Assembly: GCF_001942465.1 (NCBI RefSeq)
Contig: NZ_MKJY01000566.1
Coordinates: 1 to 41,502 of the forward strand
Reading direction: 5' to 3'
DNA length: 41,502 nt
Origin: Actinomadura sp. CNU-125
GTDB taxonomy: Bacteria; Actinomycetota; Actinomycetes; Streptosporangiales; Streptosporangiaceae
Made by a program: the position numbers and the translations under genes. Positions within the stretch are counted from its first letter, which is position 1, and every line of letters begins with the position of its first letter. The notes beneath the pieces were generated by a model that was given only the letters and a program-made list of their open reading frames with translations, was not told the DNA's origin and searched no databases. This document shows positions 19,176-27,615 of the stretch, in pieces.

Positions 19176-19731
19176 ATGGCCTCCGGGGAGACGGAAACGA
19201 AAAGGGCGGTGAGGATTGCCTTCCTGCTACAGCCTATCTGCCGAAGCATAAATTTTCTGTGTCCGATGACCCGGACGATGTGTCCGGCGGGCGACCTACA
19301 GGGAACGAACATGAGAATGGGAACGTTCCATCCGAGCCCCCATGCGAATGATCTCCGGTCGGGACTATGATCGGAACATGATCGGCATACCGGAGGGCGC
19401 GTTACGGACATTAATGACATGTCCGTAACTGTCGAACTTCCTGCCGCGATCTCGCCATTTTCGTCACGAAACCGCGGCTCCGCAAGCCAGTGACCGGTGT
19501 CCGCCAGAGATATGGCACCGGCCCGGACAGGACGGTTATTTTGGCTTCGACAACGTCGAGAGCGACGGAACTCGACATCGACGGAAACGGAGTCGGCCCT
19601 GCCGCGGGGGCGGTCCGGTCAGCGGACCGTACGGCCGGGCGCCCGTCCGCGGGTTTCCGCCGCTCCCGTCCCAAGCCGGTGAACGACGGCGCGCGGGTCC
19701 GCGCCCCGGCGTCCGTCCGTGCGGAGGAACG
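19176..19731. promoter_or_regulatory. 556-bp divergent control region between FxsT-like gene and ClC operon
   Basis: No gene is seen here, and 19200-19560 is clearly less GC-rich than its flanks. It contains a palindrome GGAACGTTCC (19320-19329), a plus-strand TATGAT (19366-19371) that is a near-ideal -10, an 8-bp direct repeat ATGATCGG at 19367-19374 and 19378-19385, and a long inverted repeat at 19401-19429. The ClC gene has a long leader if TATGAT is used. Confidence 0.55.
19401..19429. repeat. 11-7-11 perfect inverted repeat in the ClC leader
   Basis: GTTACGGACAT (19401-19411) and ATGTCCGTAAC (19419-19429) are perfect inverted copies around TAATGAC. The site lies about 25 nt downstream of the expected start from TATGAT, so it could be an operator or a leader hairpin. 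It has no U-tract. Confidence 0.6.
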
Positions 19732-21348
<1,617 letters not shown>

Positions 21349-21353
21349 CGACG

Positions 21354-21530
21354 ATGGACGACGACGAAGCCGGGGGCGTCCTCGGCGGGCTGCCCGACCT
21401 CGGCGGGCTGCCCCTCGAACAGCTCGACGCGCGGCCCGGCTCGGCCCTGCACGACTGCCTGCGCAGAATAGCCGCCGAGTCCGGATCGGCGGACGACGCG
21501 GTCGCCGGATTCAACGCGGTCATCGACTAG
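21354..21530 (+). CDS. 58-residue FxSxx-like precursor peptide
   Basis: The ATG at 21354 has GAGGAAG 8 nt upstream; it lies 5 nt after the ClC stop and 20 nt before the SIR2 start. The peptide has an acidic start (MDDDEAGG), two LGGLP repeats (LGGLPDLGGLPLEQL), a short helix (SALHDCLRRIAAES) and ends DDAVAGFNAVID. The order 'LxxLP...ALxxxLRRIxxE...D-VAGFN' is that of FxSxx-COOH precursors (FxsA), but the final five residues are not F-x-S-x-x: Phe is sixth from the end, the Ser position is Ala, and there is an extra Asp. Seen: the layout and tail. Inferred: that it is a diverged FxsA-type peptide. It could be a substrate for a modifying enzyme encoded elsewhere or a docking peptide for the STAND proteins. 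Confidence 0.65.
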   Translation: MDDDEAGGVLGGLPDLGGLPLEQLDARPGSALHDCLRRIAAESGSADDAVAGFNAVID

Positions 21531-21550
21531 GCCGCCGGAAGGCTCACGTC

Positions 21551-22516
21551 ATGGTGCCGAGAACGATTCAGCCGGACAGGCCCCCGCCGGCCGGCGAACC
21601 CCCGGAGAACCGCTTGGAAGACAGAGACTGGGACCGGCTCATCCGGCAGCTCGAAGCCGGTCAGGTCGCCCCGTTCCTCGGTGCGGGCGCATGCCACGGC
21701 ACCCTGGAGATGGCCGGGACGCTCGCCGGCCGGTGGGCCGACGAGTACGACTACCCCTTCGAGGACCGCTTCGACCTGGCGCGCGTCATGCGGTACGTCG
21801 CCGTCACCGACGGCGACCTGACGTACGTCAAAGGGGAGTTCCTGAAGAAGCACTTCACGAACATCCCGCCGCCGACCGACCCCGACGACCCCCATGTCGC
21901 GCTCGCCCGCTTCCCGCTCCCGCTCTACCTGACCACGAACTACGACGATCTCCTCGTCCAGGCGCTCAAGCGGGCCGGGCGCGCGCCCCGGCGCGTCCTG
22001 TGCCCCTGGTACGACGGGGCGCCCTACGATCCGGACGCGTTCCTCCCGCCGCCCGGCGGGGCCGCCGCCGACGAACCGGTCGTCTACCACCTGCACGGCC
22101 ACACCGGCCACCCCGAGTCGCTCGTCCTGACCGAGGACGACTACATCCAGTTCCTCGTCGCCCTCATCGAGGACCGCAACAAGGAAGAGGACACCTCCGC
22201 GCGGGTCAGCCTGATCCCCCCGGCCGTCCAGGAGGCGCTGGCCCGGCGGCCGCTGCTGTTCGTCGGCTACAGCCTCCGCGACTGGACGTTCCAGGTGCTG
22301 CTGCAGGGGCTCGTCAAGGGCCTGCCGACCACGCACCGGCGTTCCCACATCAGCGTGCAGATGCTCCCCCTGCCCGACAGCGCCACGGACGTCCAGCGGC
22401 GCGATGCCGAGGAGTATCTGAACCGCTATTTCGCGGATCTCAAGGTGTCCGTATATTGGGGTAGCGCGAGGGACTTTTTCCGCGAGCTCAATCGGCGCGC
22501 TGGGGGTACACCGTGA
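21551..22516 (+). CDS. SIR2-like (probable NADase) protein
   Basis: 321 residues. The NAD-binding fold of SIR2 is seen: VAPFLGAGAC (Gly44-Ala-Gly46), YLTTNYDDLL (Thr129-Asn130 with Asp132), the catalytic-region histidine in VYHLHGH (His182 or its neighbours), and LLFVGYSLRDW (Gly239-Tyr-Ser241). There is no zinc-ribbon of true deacetylases, so it belongs to the SIR2_2-type group whose members in anti-phage systems (ThsA, DSR, Avs5 and others) deplete NAD+. The start ATG 21551 has GGAAGG upstream. Its stop overlaps the nSTAND start (GTGA), so the two are made in fixed ratio: a classic split sensor/effector pair. Whether it is toxic is inference. Confidence 0.88.
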   Translation: MVPRTIQPDRPPPAGEPPENRLEDRDWDRLIRQLEAGQVAPFLGAGACHGTLEMAGTLAGRWADEYDYPFEDRFDLARVMRYVAVTDGDLTYVKGEFLKKHFTNIPPPTDPDDPHVALARFPLPLYLTTNYDDLLVQALKRAGRAPRRVLCPWYDGAPYDPDAFLPPPGGAAADEPVVYHLHGHTGHPESLVLTEDDYIQFLVALIEDRNKEEDTSARVSLIPPAVQEALARRPLLFVGYSLRDWTFQVLLQGLVKGLPTTHRRSHISVQMLPLPDSATDVQRRDAEEYLNRYFADLKVSVYWGSARDFFRELNRRAGGTP

Positions 22517-24555
22517 GTTCTCCCGGCGCCACCGCCAACCCTGCCATCGGAGAAGGCCCCTATCCGGGGCTCCGCGCCTTCCGGCAGTCCGACGGCCCGC
22601 TGTTCTTCGGCCGCGACCGGGAGATCCGCGATCTGCGCTCGCTGTGGCTCGCGAACCGGCTGACGATCCTTTTCGGTCCGTCCGGAGTGGGGAAATCGTC
22701 GCTGCTGAACGCCGGGGTGCTGAGCGAACTCGGCGACGAGGTCGACCGGCTTCCCGTCGGACGGGTGTTCCCCGCGCCGTTCGCCGAACCCGCCGCCGGC
22801 GGGAACCCGTTCACGTTCACGCTGCTGTCGTCGTGGAATCCGAGCGCGAGCCCCGAATCGCTGCGCGACCTGACGCTCCGCGAGTTCTTCCGCGACCGCG
22901 CGGGCCGCGTCGACCGGTTCGACGATCCGCTGCCGTTCCTCGTCGCGATCGACCAGTTCGAGGAACTGTTCATGGCGCCGTCGCAACTGTGGCGGCACCG
23001 CGACCACTTCGTCGACGACCTGTCCGCCGCGCTCGCCGACCAGCTCGAACTGCGGCTGCTGATCTCCATCCGCGAGGACGCGGTCGCCGCGCTGCTGCCG
23101 TTCGAACGGCGGCTGTCGCCCCCGCCGCGCCGCCGCCTCGCCGTCCGCGCCCTCACCGCCGACGCGGCGCTCAAGGCCGTCACCGGCCCGCTGCGGGAGA
23201 CGTCCCGGACGTTCGGGCCGGGCGCCGCCGAGTACCTCGTCGACGACCTGCGGTCCGCGCGGCACCCCGACGAACCGGGCGTCGCCGCCGTCCCGGACGA
23301 GCACGTCGAACCCGTCCAGCTCCAGATCGTCTGCTCGACGCTGTGGGCCGCGCTGCCCGAGTCCGTCCGGACGATCACCGCCGAGGACGTCCGCGCCCAC
23401 GGCGACCCCGACCGGTCCCTCGCCCGCTTCTACACCCGGACGGTCGCCGACGTCGCCGCCGAGCACGGGATGCCGGGGCACGAGCTGCGCGGCTGGATCG
23501 AACGGAACCTGATCACCGACATGGGCACCCGGGGCATGGTGTGCGAGGGCGCCGGGGAGACCGCGGGCCTGCACAACGAGATCGTCCGCGCGCTGGCGTC
23601 CCGGCACCTGCTGCGCGCCGAGCACCGGCTGAACGCCCGCTGGTACGAGCTGCAGCACGACCGGCTCATCGCGGCGATCCGGCAGGCCGGACGGTCCGCG
23701 GACGAGCCCGCCGGCACCGCGGACCGCGAGCCCGACGCGCGCTGCGGCTGCGCGCCGCGCACCGGGCCTGGTCGTCGGCGCGACCGGCGACGCCGCCGAC
23801 TTGGCGCGGCAGACGATCGACGCCGCCTCGCACGGCGGCGGACCGCCGCACCGAGGCGGAGGGCCGGTACCTGCTCGGCCAGGTCGCCGGGCTGCGCGGC
23901 GACGTCGCCGAGCGCGACGCACTTCGGCGAGGCGATCGGGATCTACGAGACGCTGCGGGACGGCGCCGCGGTCGCCCGGGTCCTGACCGGCCTCGGCGAC
24001 GTGCTTTTGGCCCAGGGCCGCGTGGAGGACGCGTTCGTCGAGTACGAGCAGGCGGTGCGCAGGCAGCCGTCCGACCTGGACGCGCTGGAGGGGTACGCCC
24101 GCGCGCAGTGGCACCTCGGGCACCTCGCCAACGCCCGCACCGCCTACGAGCGGATCCTGCAGACCGATCCGGGCAACGTGTCGGCGCTCGCGGCGCGCGG
24201 GGAGCTGCTGGCGGAGCTGCGGCATCCCCGGGAAGCGATGAGCGACCTGGAGCGGGTCATCGCGCTCGGCCCGGACCCGGCCCGCCTGGAGGACCTGCGG
24301 TCCGCGCGCGCGCTCGCCCTGGCGCAGCTCGGCCGCGGCGACGAAGCCGCCGAGGAACTGCGCGCCGCCATCGAAGCCAACCCGCACAACGCCCGGACGC
24401 ACCTGCGCGGCGGAGAAGCCGAACTCCTGCGGGGCAGGCCCGAAGAGGCCCTGGAACAGTTGCGGGAGGCGCGCCGCGTCAACGACCCGGGCCTGCTCCC
24501 CTACCAGAACGGCGCGGCCGACGACCTGGAGCGCAGGATCTCCTCACGAGGCTGA
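22513..24555 (+). CDS. nSTAND ATPase with C-terminal TPRs (four frame breaks at 23740-23935)
   Basis: About 680 residues. The opening PYPGLRAFRQSDGPLFFGRD is the signature of the novel STAND NTPase 1 (nSTAND1) group; Walker A GPSGVGKS is at 55-62 and Walker B FLVAIDQFEELF at ~142-153 (Asp147, Glu150-151); a winged-helix-like segment ends ARWYELQHDRLIAAIRQAG. The linker between 23740 and 23935 only makes sense when the frame is shifted four times (...LRLRAAHRA / LVVGATGDAADLARQTIDAA / DRRTEAEGRYLLGQVAGLRG / HFGEAIGIYETL); the shifts cancel, so a full-length frame survives by chance. From ~480 there are five or more TPRs. It likely acts as the sensor/oligomerising partner of the SIR2 protein with which it is coupled. 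It overlaps the convergent gene by 12 nt. Confidence 0.85.
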   Translation: MSSPGATANPAIGEGPYPGLRAFRQSDGPLFFGRDREIRDLRSLWLANRLTILFGPSGVGKSSLLNAGVLSELGDEVDRLPVGRVFPAPFAEPAAGGNPFTFTLLSSWNPSASPESLRDLTLREFFRDRAGRVDRFDDPLPFLVAIDQFEELFMAPSQLWRHRDHFVDDLSAALADQLELRLLISIREDAVAALLPFERRLSPPPRRRLAVRALTADAALKAVTGPLRETSRTFGPGAAEYLVDDLRSARHPDEPGVAAVPDEHVEPVQLQIVCSTLWAALPESVRTITAEDVRAHGDPDRSLARFYTRTVADVAAEHGMPGHELRGWIERNLITDMGTRGMVCEGAGETAGLHNEIVRALASRHLLRAEHRLNARWYELQHDRLIAAIRQAGRSADEPAGTADREPDARCGCAPRTGPGRRRDRRRRRLGAADDRRRLARRRTAAPRRRAGTCSARSPGCAATSPSATHFGEAIGIYETLRDGAAVARVLTGLGDVLLAQGRVEDAFVEYEQAVRRQPSDLDALEGYARAQWHLGHLANARTAYERILQTDPGNVSALAARGELLAELRHPREAMSDLERVIALGPDPARLEDLRSARALALAQLGRGDEAAEELRAAIEANPHNARTHLRGGEAELLRGRPEEALEQLREARRVNDPGLLPYQNGAADDLERRISSRG

Positions 24556-25317
24556 ACCACCGTTCTCGTTGCGCGCCGCCCGCCACAGCGCCTTGTACTG
24601 GTCGACCCAGAAGGCGAACCAGCGCTCCGACTCGTCCCGGGTGATCCGGACGTGCATCCGGGACGTGGTCGACTCCCCGCCGAACCCGTGCATCTCCGCG
24701 ATGACGAGACCGTCGCCCGCCTCCGGGTCGATGACCAGCAGGCTGAACCCCGGGTTGTAGGCGAGCAGCCGGTACCGGAACGCGCCCGCGACCCGCCAGC
24801 TCCGCATCGCCCGCAGCCGGTCGAGGACCGTCGTCAGCGACGGCCGCAGGTACTGCAGGGGGAAGAACCGCGAATCGTCCAGCTGCCAGGTCGCCATCGC
24901 GACCGCCGCTTCCTCCTCCGGATCGAGCACCACGATCCGGACCTTCCCGTCCGGACGGGCGAGCACCCCCGTACGGAGCGCGTCGCACCGTTCGGGAGTG
25001 AGGAAGTTGACGCCCGACGGCGCGTACAGCCACACGGTGCGCGCCCGCCGCAGCCGTCCGGCGACGTCCAGGTCCGTCAGCGAGTTCCGGTCGCCCAGCA
25101 GCGTCTCCGCCGCGCTACGGGACGGGCCGGGCAGCGTGCTCCGGTAGACGAGCGCCGCGAGCGCCGCCAGCGCCACCGCCCAGCGCACGTTCTCCGACAC
25201 GACGTCGCCGATCACCGTCAGCACGGCGAGGACCAGGGCCAGCGCCGAGATCGCATACGCGTCGAGCTGCCGCAGCCACCGGACGTCCCGGGCCACCCTG
25301 CGCAGGGTCGCGCGCAT
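24544..25317 (-). CDS. Two-helix membrane protein with a cytoplasmic domain, convergent on the STAND gene
   Basis: 257 residues from ATG 25317 (GTG 25323 is two codons upstream; GAGGGCGG precedes both). Helices at about 21-41 and 44-59 form a hairpin with both ends inside. The soluble part begins after ~95 with ARTVWLYAPSGVNFLTPERC, then VRIVVLDPEEEAA, and ends with MHVRITRDESERWFAFWVDQ and a helix. The alternation of 'RIVVLDP' and the terminal 'WFxFWVxQYxxLW' recalls phospholipase-D-like fold proteins, but no HxK motif is seen, so no activity is claimed. Its position opposite the SIR2/nSTAND operon, with overlapping 3' ends, suggests it belongs to the same module, perhaps as a membrane partner. 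Confidence 0.75.
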   Translation of the reverse strand: MRATLRRVARDVRWLRQLDAYAISALALVLAVLTVIGDVVSENVRWAVALAALAALVYRSTLPGPSRSAAETLLGDRNSLTDLDVAGRLRRARTVWLYAPSGVNFLTPERCDALRTGVLARPDGKVRIVVLDPEEEAAVAMATWQLDDSRFFPLQYLRPSLTTVLDRLRAMRSWRVAGAFRYRLLAYNPGFSLLVIDPEAGDGLVIAEMHGFGGESTTSRMHVRITRDESERWFAFWVDQYKALWRAARNENGGSAS

Positions 25318-25845
25318 CCACACCGCCCTCGTCGGAGTTCACGTCCGCCCTCACCGTTCTATCGCGCCGCACCGACGAACGCACGAGGTTTCCCGTCTCC
25401 GCCCCGACCACGCGTCCGCGCAGGTCGTCCACCGGTTTCAGTAGTTTCAGAACCTTCTTTCACAAGGATTGAAAATCCAGTACCGGCTGGACTCGTTGAC
25501 ACCGGACACGTCCCCGCGATGTCCTTTTTGGGACGGCCCTCCCGGTCGCGGCGCACGTCCGCAACGACGACCGCGATCCCGAGGGCGGGTCCACCGCACG
25601 TCCAACCCGCTCCGGACGGTGCGCGGAGCGCGGCCGACCCCCGCCCGGCCGCGCGGCGAGCCCCTGTGTGCAGGGCTCGCCTAAGGAAGGCTGTACGGGA
25701 CGAACTTCTCGGCCCGTCCCGTACAGCCTCTTGCTTTTTGTGATTGCCGCATCGCTCCGGCTCGCCCGGAGGGCTTGGGGCGTCACCTGGGGCTTCCCGG
25801 GGTGGGTGGGTTCGGAATGTCGGGGGGCGGGGGCAGACTGGGGGC
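25318..25845. other. Non-coding stretch with a strong orphan terminator
   Basis: No open frame here looks like a real protein. The stretch contains a GGATT-GAA-AATCC hairpin (~25467-25479), a perfect TTGACA at 25496-25501 without a clear -10, and the intrinsic terminator listed separately. A small RNA ending at that terminator is possible. Confidence 0.4.
25688..25739 (+). terminator. Intrinsic terminator with U-tract, no gene immediately upstream
   Basis: AGGCTGTACGGGACG (25688-25702) pairs perfectly with 25715-25729 across a 12-nt loop, followed by TTGCTTTTT. A 15-bp stem plus U-tract on the plus strand is an unusually canonical terminator for this genome. The nearest plus-strand gene end is 1.1 kb upstream. 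Confidence 0.8.
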
Positions 25846-26064
25846 ATGTGCCGCAGTATCAAAACGCTCCGCCCGCCGTTCACCGAGGACGCGACCGACG
25901 AGGACGTTCGGGCGGCCGCGCTTCAGTACGTCCGGAAGATCTCCGGGTTCCGGGCGCCGGCCGCGCACAACGCGGAGGCGTTCGAGCGGGCCGTCGAGGA
26001 GGTCGCCGCCAGTACCGCGCGTCTGCTGGAGACGCTGGAGGTGCGCGGGGCGCGCAGCGCCTGA
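25846..26064 (+). CDS. DUF2277 family small protein
   Basis: 72 residues, soluble, beginning MCRSIKTLRPPFTEDATDED and continuing with VRAAALQYVRKISGF and a C-terminal helix (FERAVEEVAASTARLLETL). This is the whole-length pattern of DUF2277, a small family of unknown role with a conserved N-terminal CRxIK. The ATG at 25846 follows a G-rich run. The stop codon's last base begins the palindromic terminator shared with asd. Confidence 0.87.
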   Translation: MCRSIKTLRPPFTEDATDEDVRAAALQYVRKISGFRAPAAHNAEAFERAVEEVAASTARLLETLEVRGARSA

Positions 26065-26093
26065 CGGCCCGCGCACCCGGGTGCGCGGGCCGT
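26064..26093. terminator. Perfect 30-bp palindrome between DUF2277 and asd
   Basis: ACGGCCCGCGCACCC (26064-26078) is followed directly by its exact reverse complement (26079-26093). It serves convergent genes from both sides, and the tip would open to a small CCCGGG loop. Confidence 0.8.
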
Positions 26094-26100
26094 GTCGGGG

Positions 26101-27126
26101 TCAGTGCTTCTCGGCGGCGATCAGTTCGGCGATCTGGACCGTGTTCAGGGCCGCGCCCTTGCGGAGGTTGTCGCCCGAGCAGAACAGCGACAGGCCGTTC
26201 TCCACGGTCTCGTCGCGGCGGATGCGGCCGACGTAGGTCGGGTCCTGGCCAGCGGCCTGCAGCGGGGTGGGGACGTCGCTCAGTTCGACGCCCGTGGCGT
26301 CCGCCAGGATCTCGGTGGCGCGCTCCGGGGAGATCGGACGGGCGAAGCGGGCGTTGATCTGCAGGGAGTGGCCGGTGAACACCGGCACCCGCACGCAGGT
26401 GCCCGACACCTTCAGGTCCGGGATCTCGAGGATCTTGCGGCTCTCGTTGCGGAGCTTCTGCTCCTCGTCGGTCTCGTTGAGGCCGTCGTCGACGATCGAA
26501 CCGGCCATCGCGAGGACGTTGAACGCGATGGGGCGGACGTACACGTTCGGCTCGGGGAACTGCACCGCGGCGCCGTCGTGGGTGAGCTTGTCGGCGTTCT
26601 CGACGACCTTGCGGCTCTGCTCGTGCAGCTCCGACACGCCCGCGAGGCCGCTGCCCGACACCGCCTGGTACGTCGAGACGACGAGGGCTTCGAGGCCCGC
26701 CTCGGCGTGCAGGGGGCGCAGCACCGGCATGGCGGCCATCGTGGTGCAGTTCGGGTTGGCGATGATGCCCTTCGGACGGTTCGCGGCGGCGTGCGGGTTG
26801 ACCTCCGACACCACCAGCGGGACGTCCGGGTCGCCCCGCCAGGCGGACGAGTTGTCGACGACCACGGCACCGGCGGCGGCGACCTTCGGCGCGAGTTCCT
26901 TCGAGGAGCCCTTGCCCGCGGAGAACAGGACGATGTCGAGGCCGGCGTAGTCGGCCGTGGCGGCGTCCTCGACGGTGATCTCGCCGTCCCCCCACGGCAG
27001 CTTGCGCCCGGCGGACCGCGCGGACGCGAACAGGCGCAGCTCGTCGGCCGGGAAGGCTCGTTCGGCGAGGATCCCCCGCATCACGCCCCCGACCTGGCCG
27101 GTGGCTCCGACGATCCCGATTCTCAT
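26101..27126 (-). CDS. asd: Aspartate-semialdehyde dehydrogenase
   Basis: 341 residues, the normal length. It reduces L-aspartyl-4-phosphate to L-aspartate-4-semialdehyde with NADPH, the branch point to lysine/diaminopimelate, threonine and methionine. Seen: N-terminal dinucleotide fold RIGIVGATGQVGGVM, DNSSAWR, and the catalytic Cys127 in ANPNCTTMA; a C-terminal VPVFTGHSLQINARFARPIS carries the general-base His. The ATG at 27126 has AGGGAG 6 nt upstream. Aspartokinase, often adjacent in actinobacteria, is not in the window. It converges on DUF2277 with a shared hairpin. Confidence 0.95.
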   Translation of the reverse strand: MRIGIVGATGQVGGVMRGILAERAFPADELRLFASARSAGRKLPWGDGEITVEDAATADYAGLDIVLFSAGKGSSKELAPKVAAAGAVVVDNSSAWRGDPDVPLVVSEVNPHAAANRPKGIIANPNCTTMAAMPVLRPLHAEAGLEALVVSTYQAVSGSGLAGVSELHEQSRKVVENADKLTHDGAAVQFPEPNVYVRPIAFNVLAMAGSIVDDGLNETDEEQKLRNESRKILEIPDLKVSGTCVRVPVFTGHSLQINARFARPISPERATEILADATGVELSDVPTPLQAAGQDPTYVGRIRRDETVENGLSLFCSGDNLRKGAALNTVQIAELIAAEKH

Positions 27127-27198
27127 GCGGCTCCCTACGATCGCTTGACCTGCGTCTCAGCCATTTACCCTACGCAACGCCTCCAAGTGGCGTTCAAG

Positions 27199-27260
27199 CC
27201 GGTTTCGTCTCCCCCTACCGGACCAGGGACGTCTCAGGGGTGAATCAGGGGCGAAACCGG
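27199..27260. repeat. Widely spaced 9-bp inverted repeat between asd and pspC
   Basis: CCGGTTTCG (27199-27207) and CGAAACCGG (27252-27260) are exact inverted copies 44 nt apart in the divergent asd/PspC promoter region. This could be a looped operator pair or chance. Confidence 0.35.
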
Positions 27261-27273
27261 ATGTCAGACTTCT

Positions 27274-27296
27274 CCCCCGATGGGCATGATCGGGGG
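27274..27296 (+). promoter_or_regulatory. Hairpin that sequesters the PspC ribosome-binding site
   Basis: CCCCCGAT (27274-27281) pairs exactly with ATCGGGGG (27289-27296) around a 7-nt loop. The right arm contains the only purine-rich ribosome site in front of the PspC start, so folding would block translation. Confidence 0.5.
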
Positions 27297-27297
27297 T

Positions 27298-27615
27298 ATG
27301 GACATGGAGAAGAGCACCAGCAAGTCACTCAGACGGACGCACGACGGGCGCCTGGTCGCGGGCGTCTGCTCGGGCGTCGCACGGTTCGTGGGCGTGGACG
27401 CCAACATCGTCCGGCTCGCCCTGGCCGTGTTCACGCTGTTCGGCGGCGCCGGGATCGCCCTCTACGCGATCGGCTGGCTGCTGATCCCCGACGAGGGCGC
27501 GCCGAAGTCGATCGCCGAGGACCTCGCGAAGAAGGCCGGGGACTCGCCCGCGTTCCAGGACGCCGTCCAGAAGGCGAAGGACGCCGTCGGGTCGAAGAAG
27601 AAGACGTCCGTCTAG
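27298..27615 (+). CDS. PspC-domain membrane protein
   Basis: 105 residues from ATG 27298 (ATG 27304 and ATG 27280 are alternatives). The PspC core is plain: LRRTHDGRLVAGVCSGVARF followed by the hydrophobic helix ALAVFTLFGGAGIALYAIGW and LLIPDEG. The C-terminal ~45 residues are charged and Lys-rich (KSIAEDLAKKAGDSPAFQDA). PspC proteins sit in the inner membrane and respond to envelope stress; no other psp gene is adjacent. A GC hairpin covers its ribosome site. Its last 4 nt overlap the end of the convergent MFS gene. Confidence 0.87.
   Translation: MDMEKSTSKSLRRTHDGRLVAGVCSGVARFVGVDANIVRLALAVFTLFGGAGIALYAIGWLLIPDEGAPKSIAEDLAKKAGDSPAFQDAVQKAKDAVGSKKKTSV

Noticed and set aside
21354..21530. 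Canonical FxSxx-COOH precursor
   Set aside because: The last residues are FNAVID, so the defining F-x-S-x-x ending is missing; called FxSxx-like only.
24544..25317. Active phospholipase D
   Set aside because: The terminal rhythm resembles PLD-fold proteins, but no HxKxxxxD motif is present.
25469..25684. Plus-strand small open frame ending at the orphan terminator
   Set aside because: The start has some protein look, but the rest is Arg/Pro-rich noise; a small RNA fits better.
25359..25883. 174-residue minus-strand open frame in the gap after the STAND block
   Set aside because: Composition is uneven, it has no ribosome site, it crosses the strong terminator, and no domain is visible.
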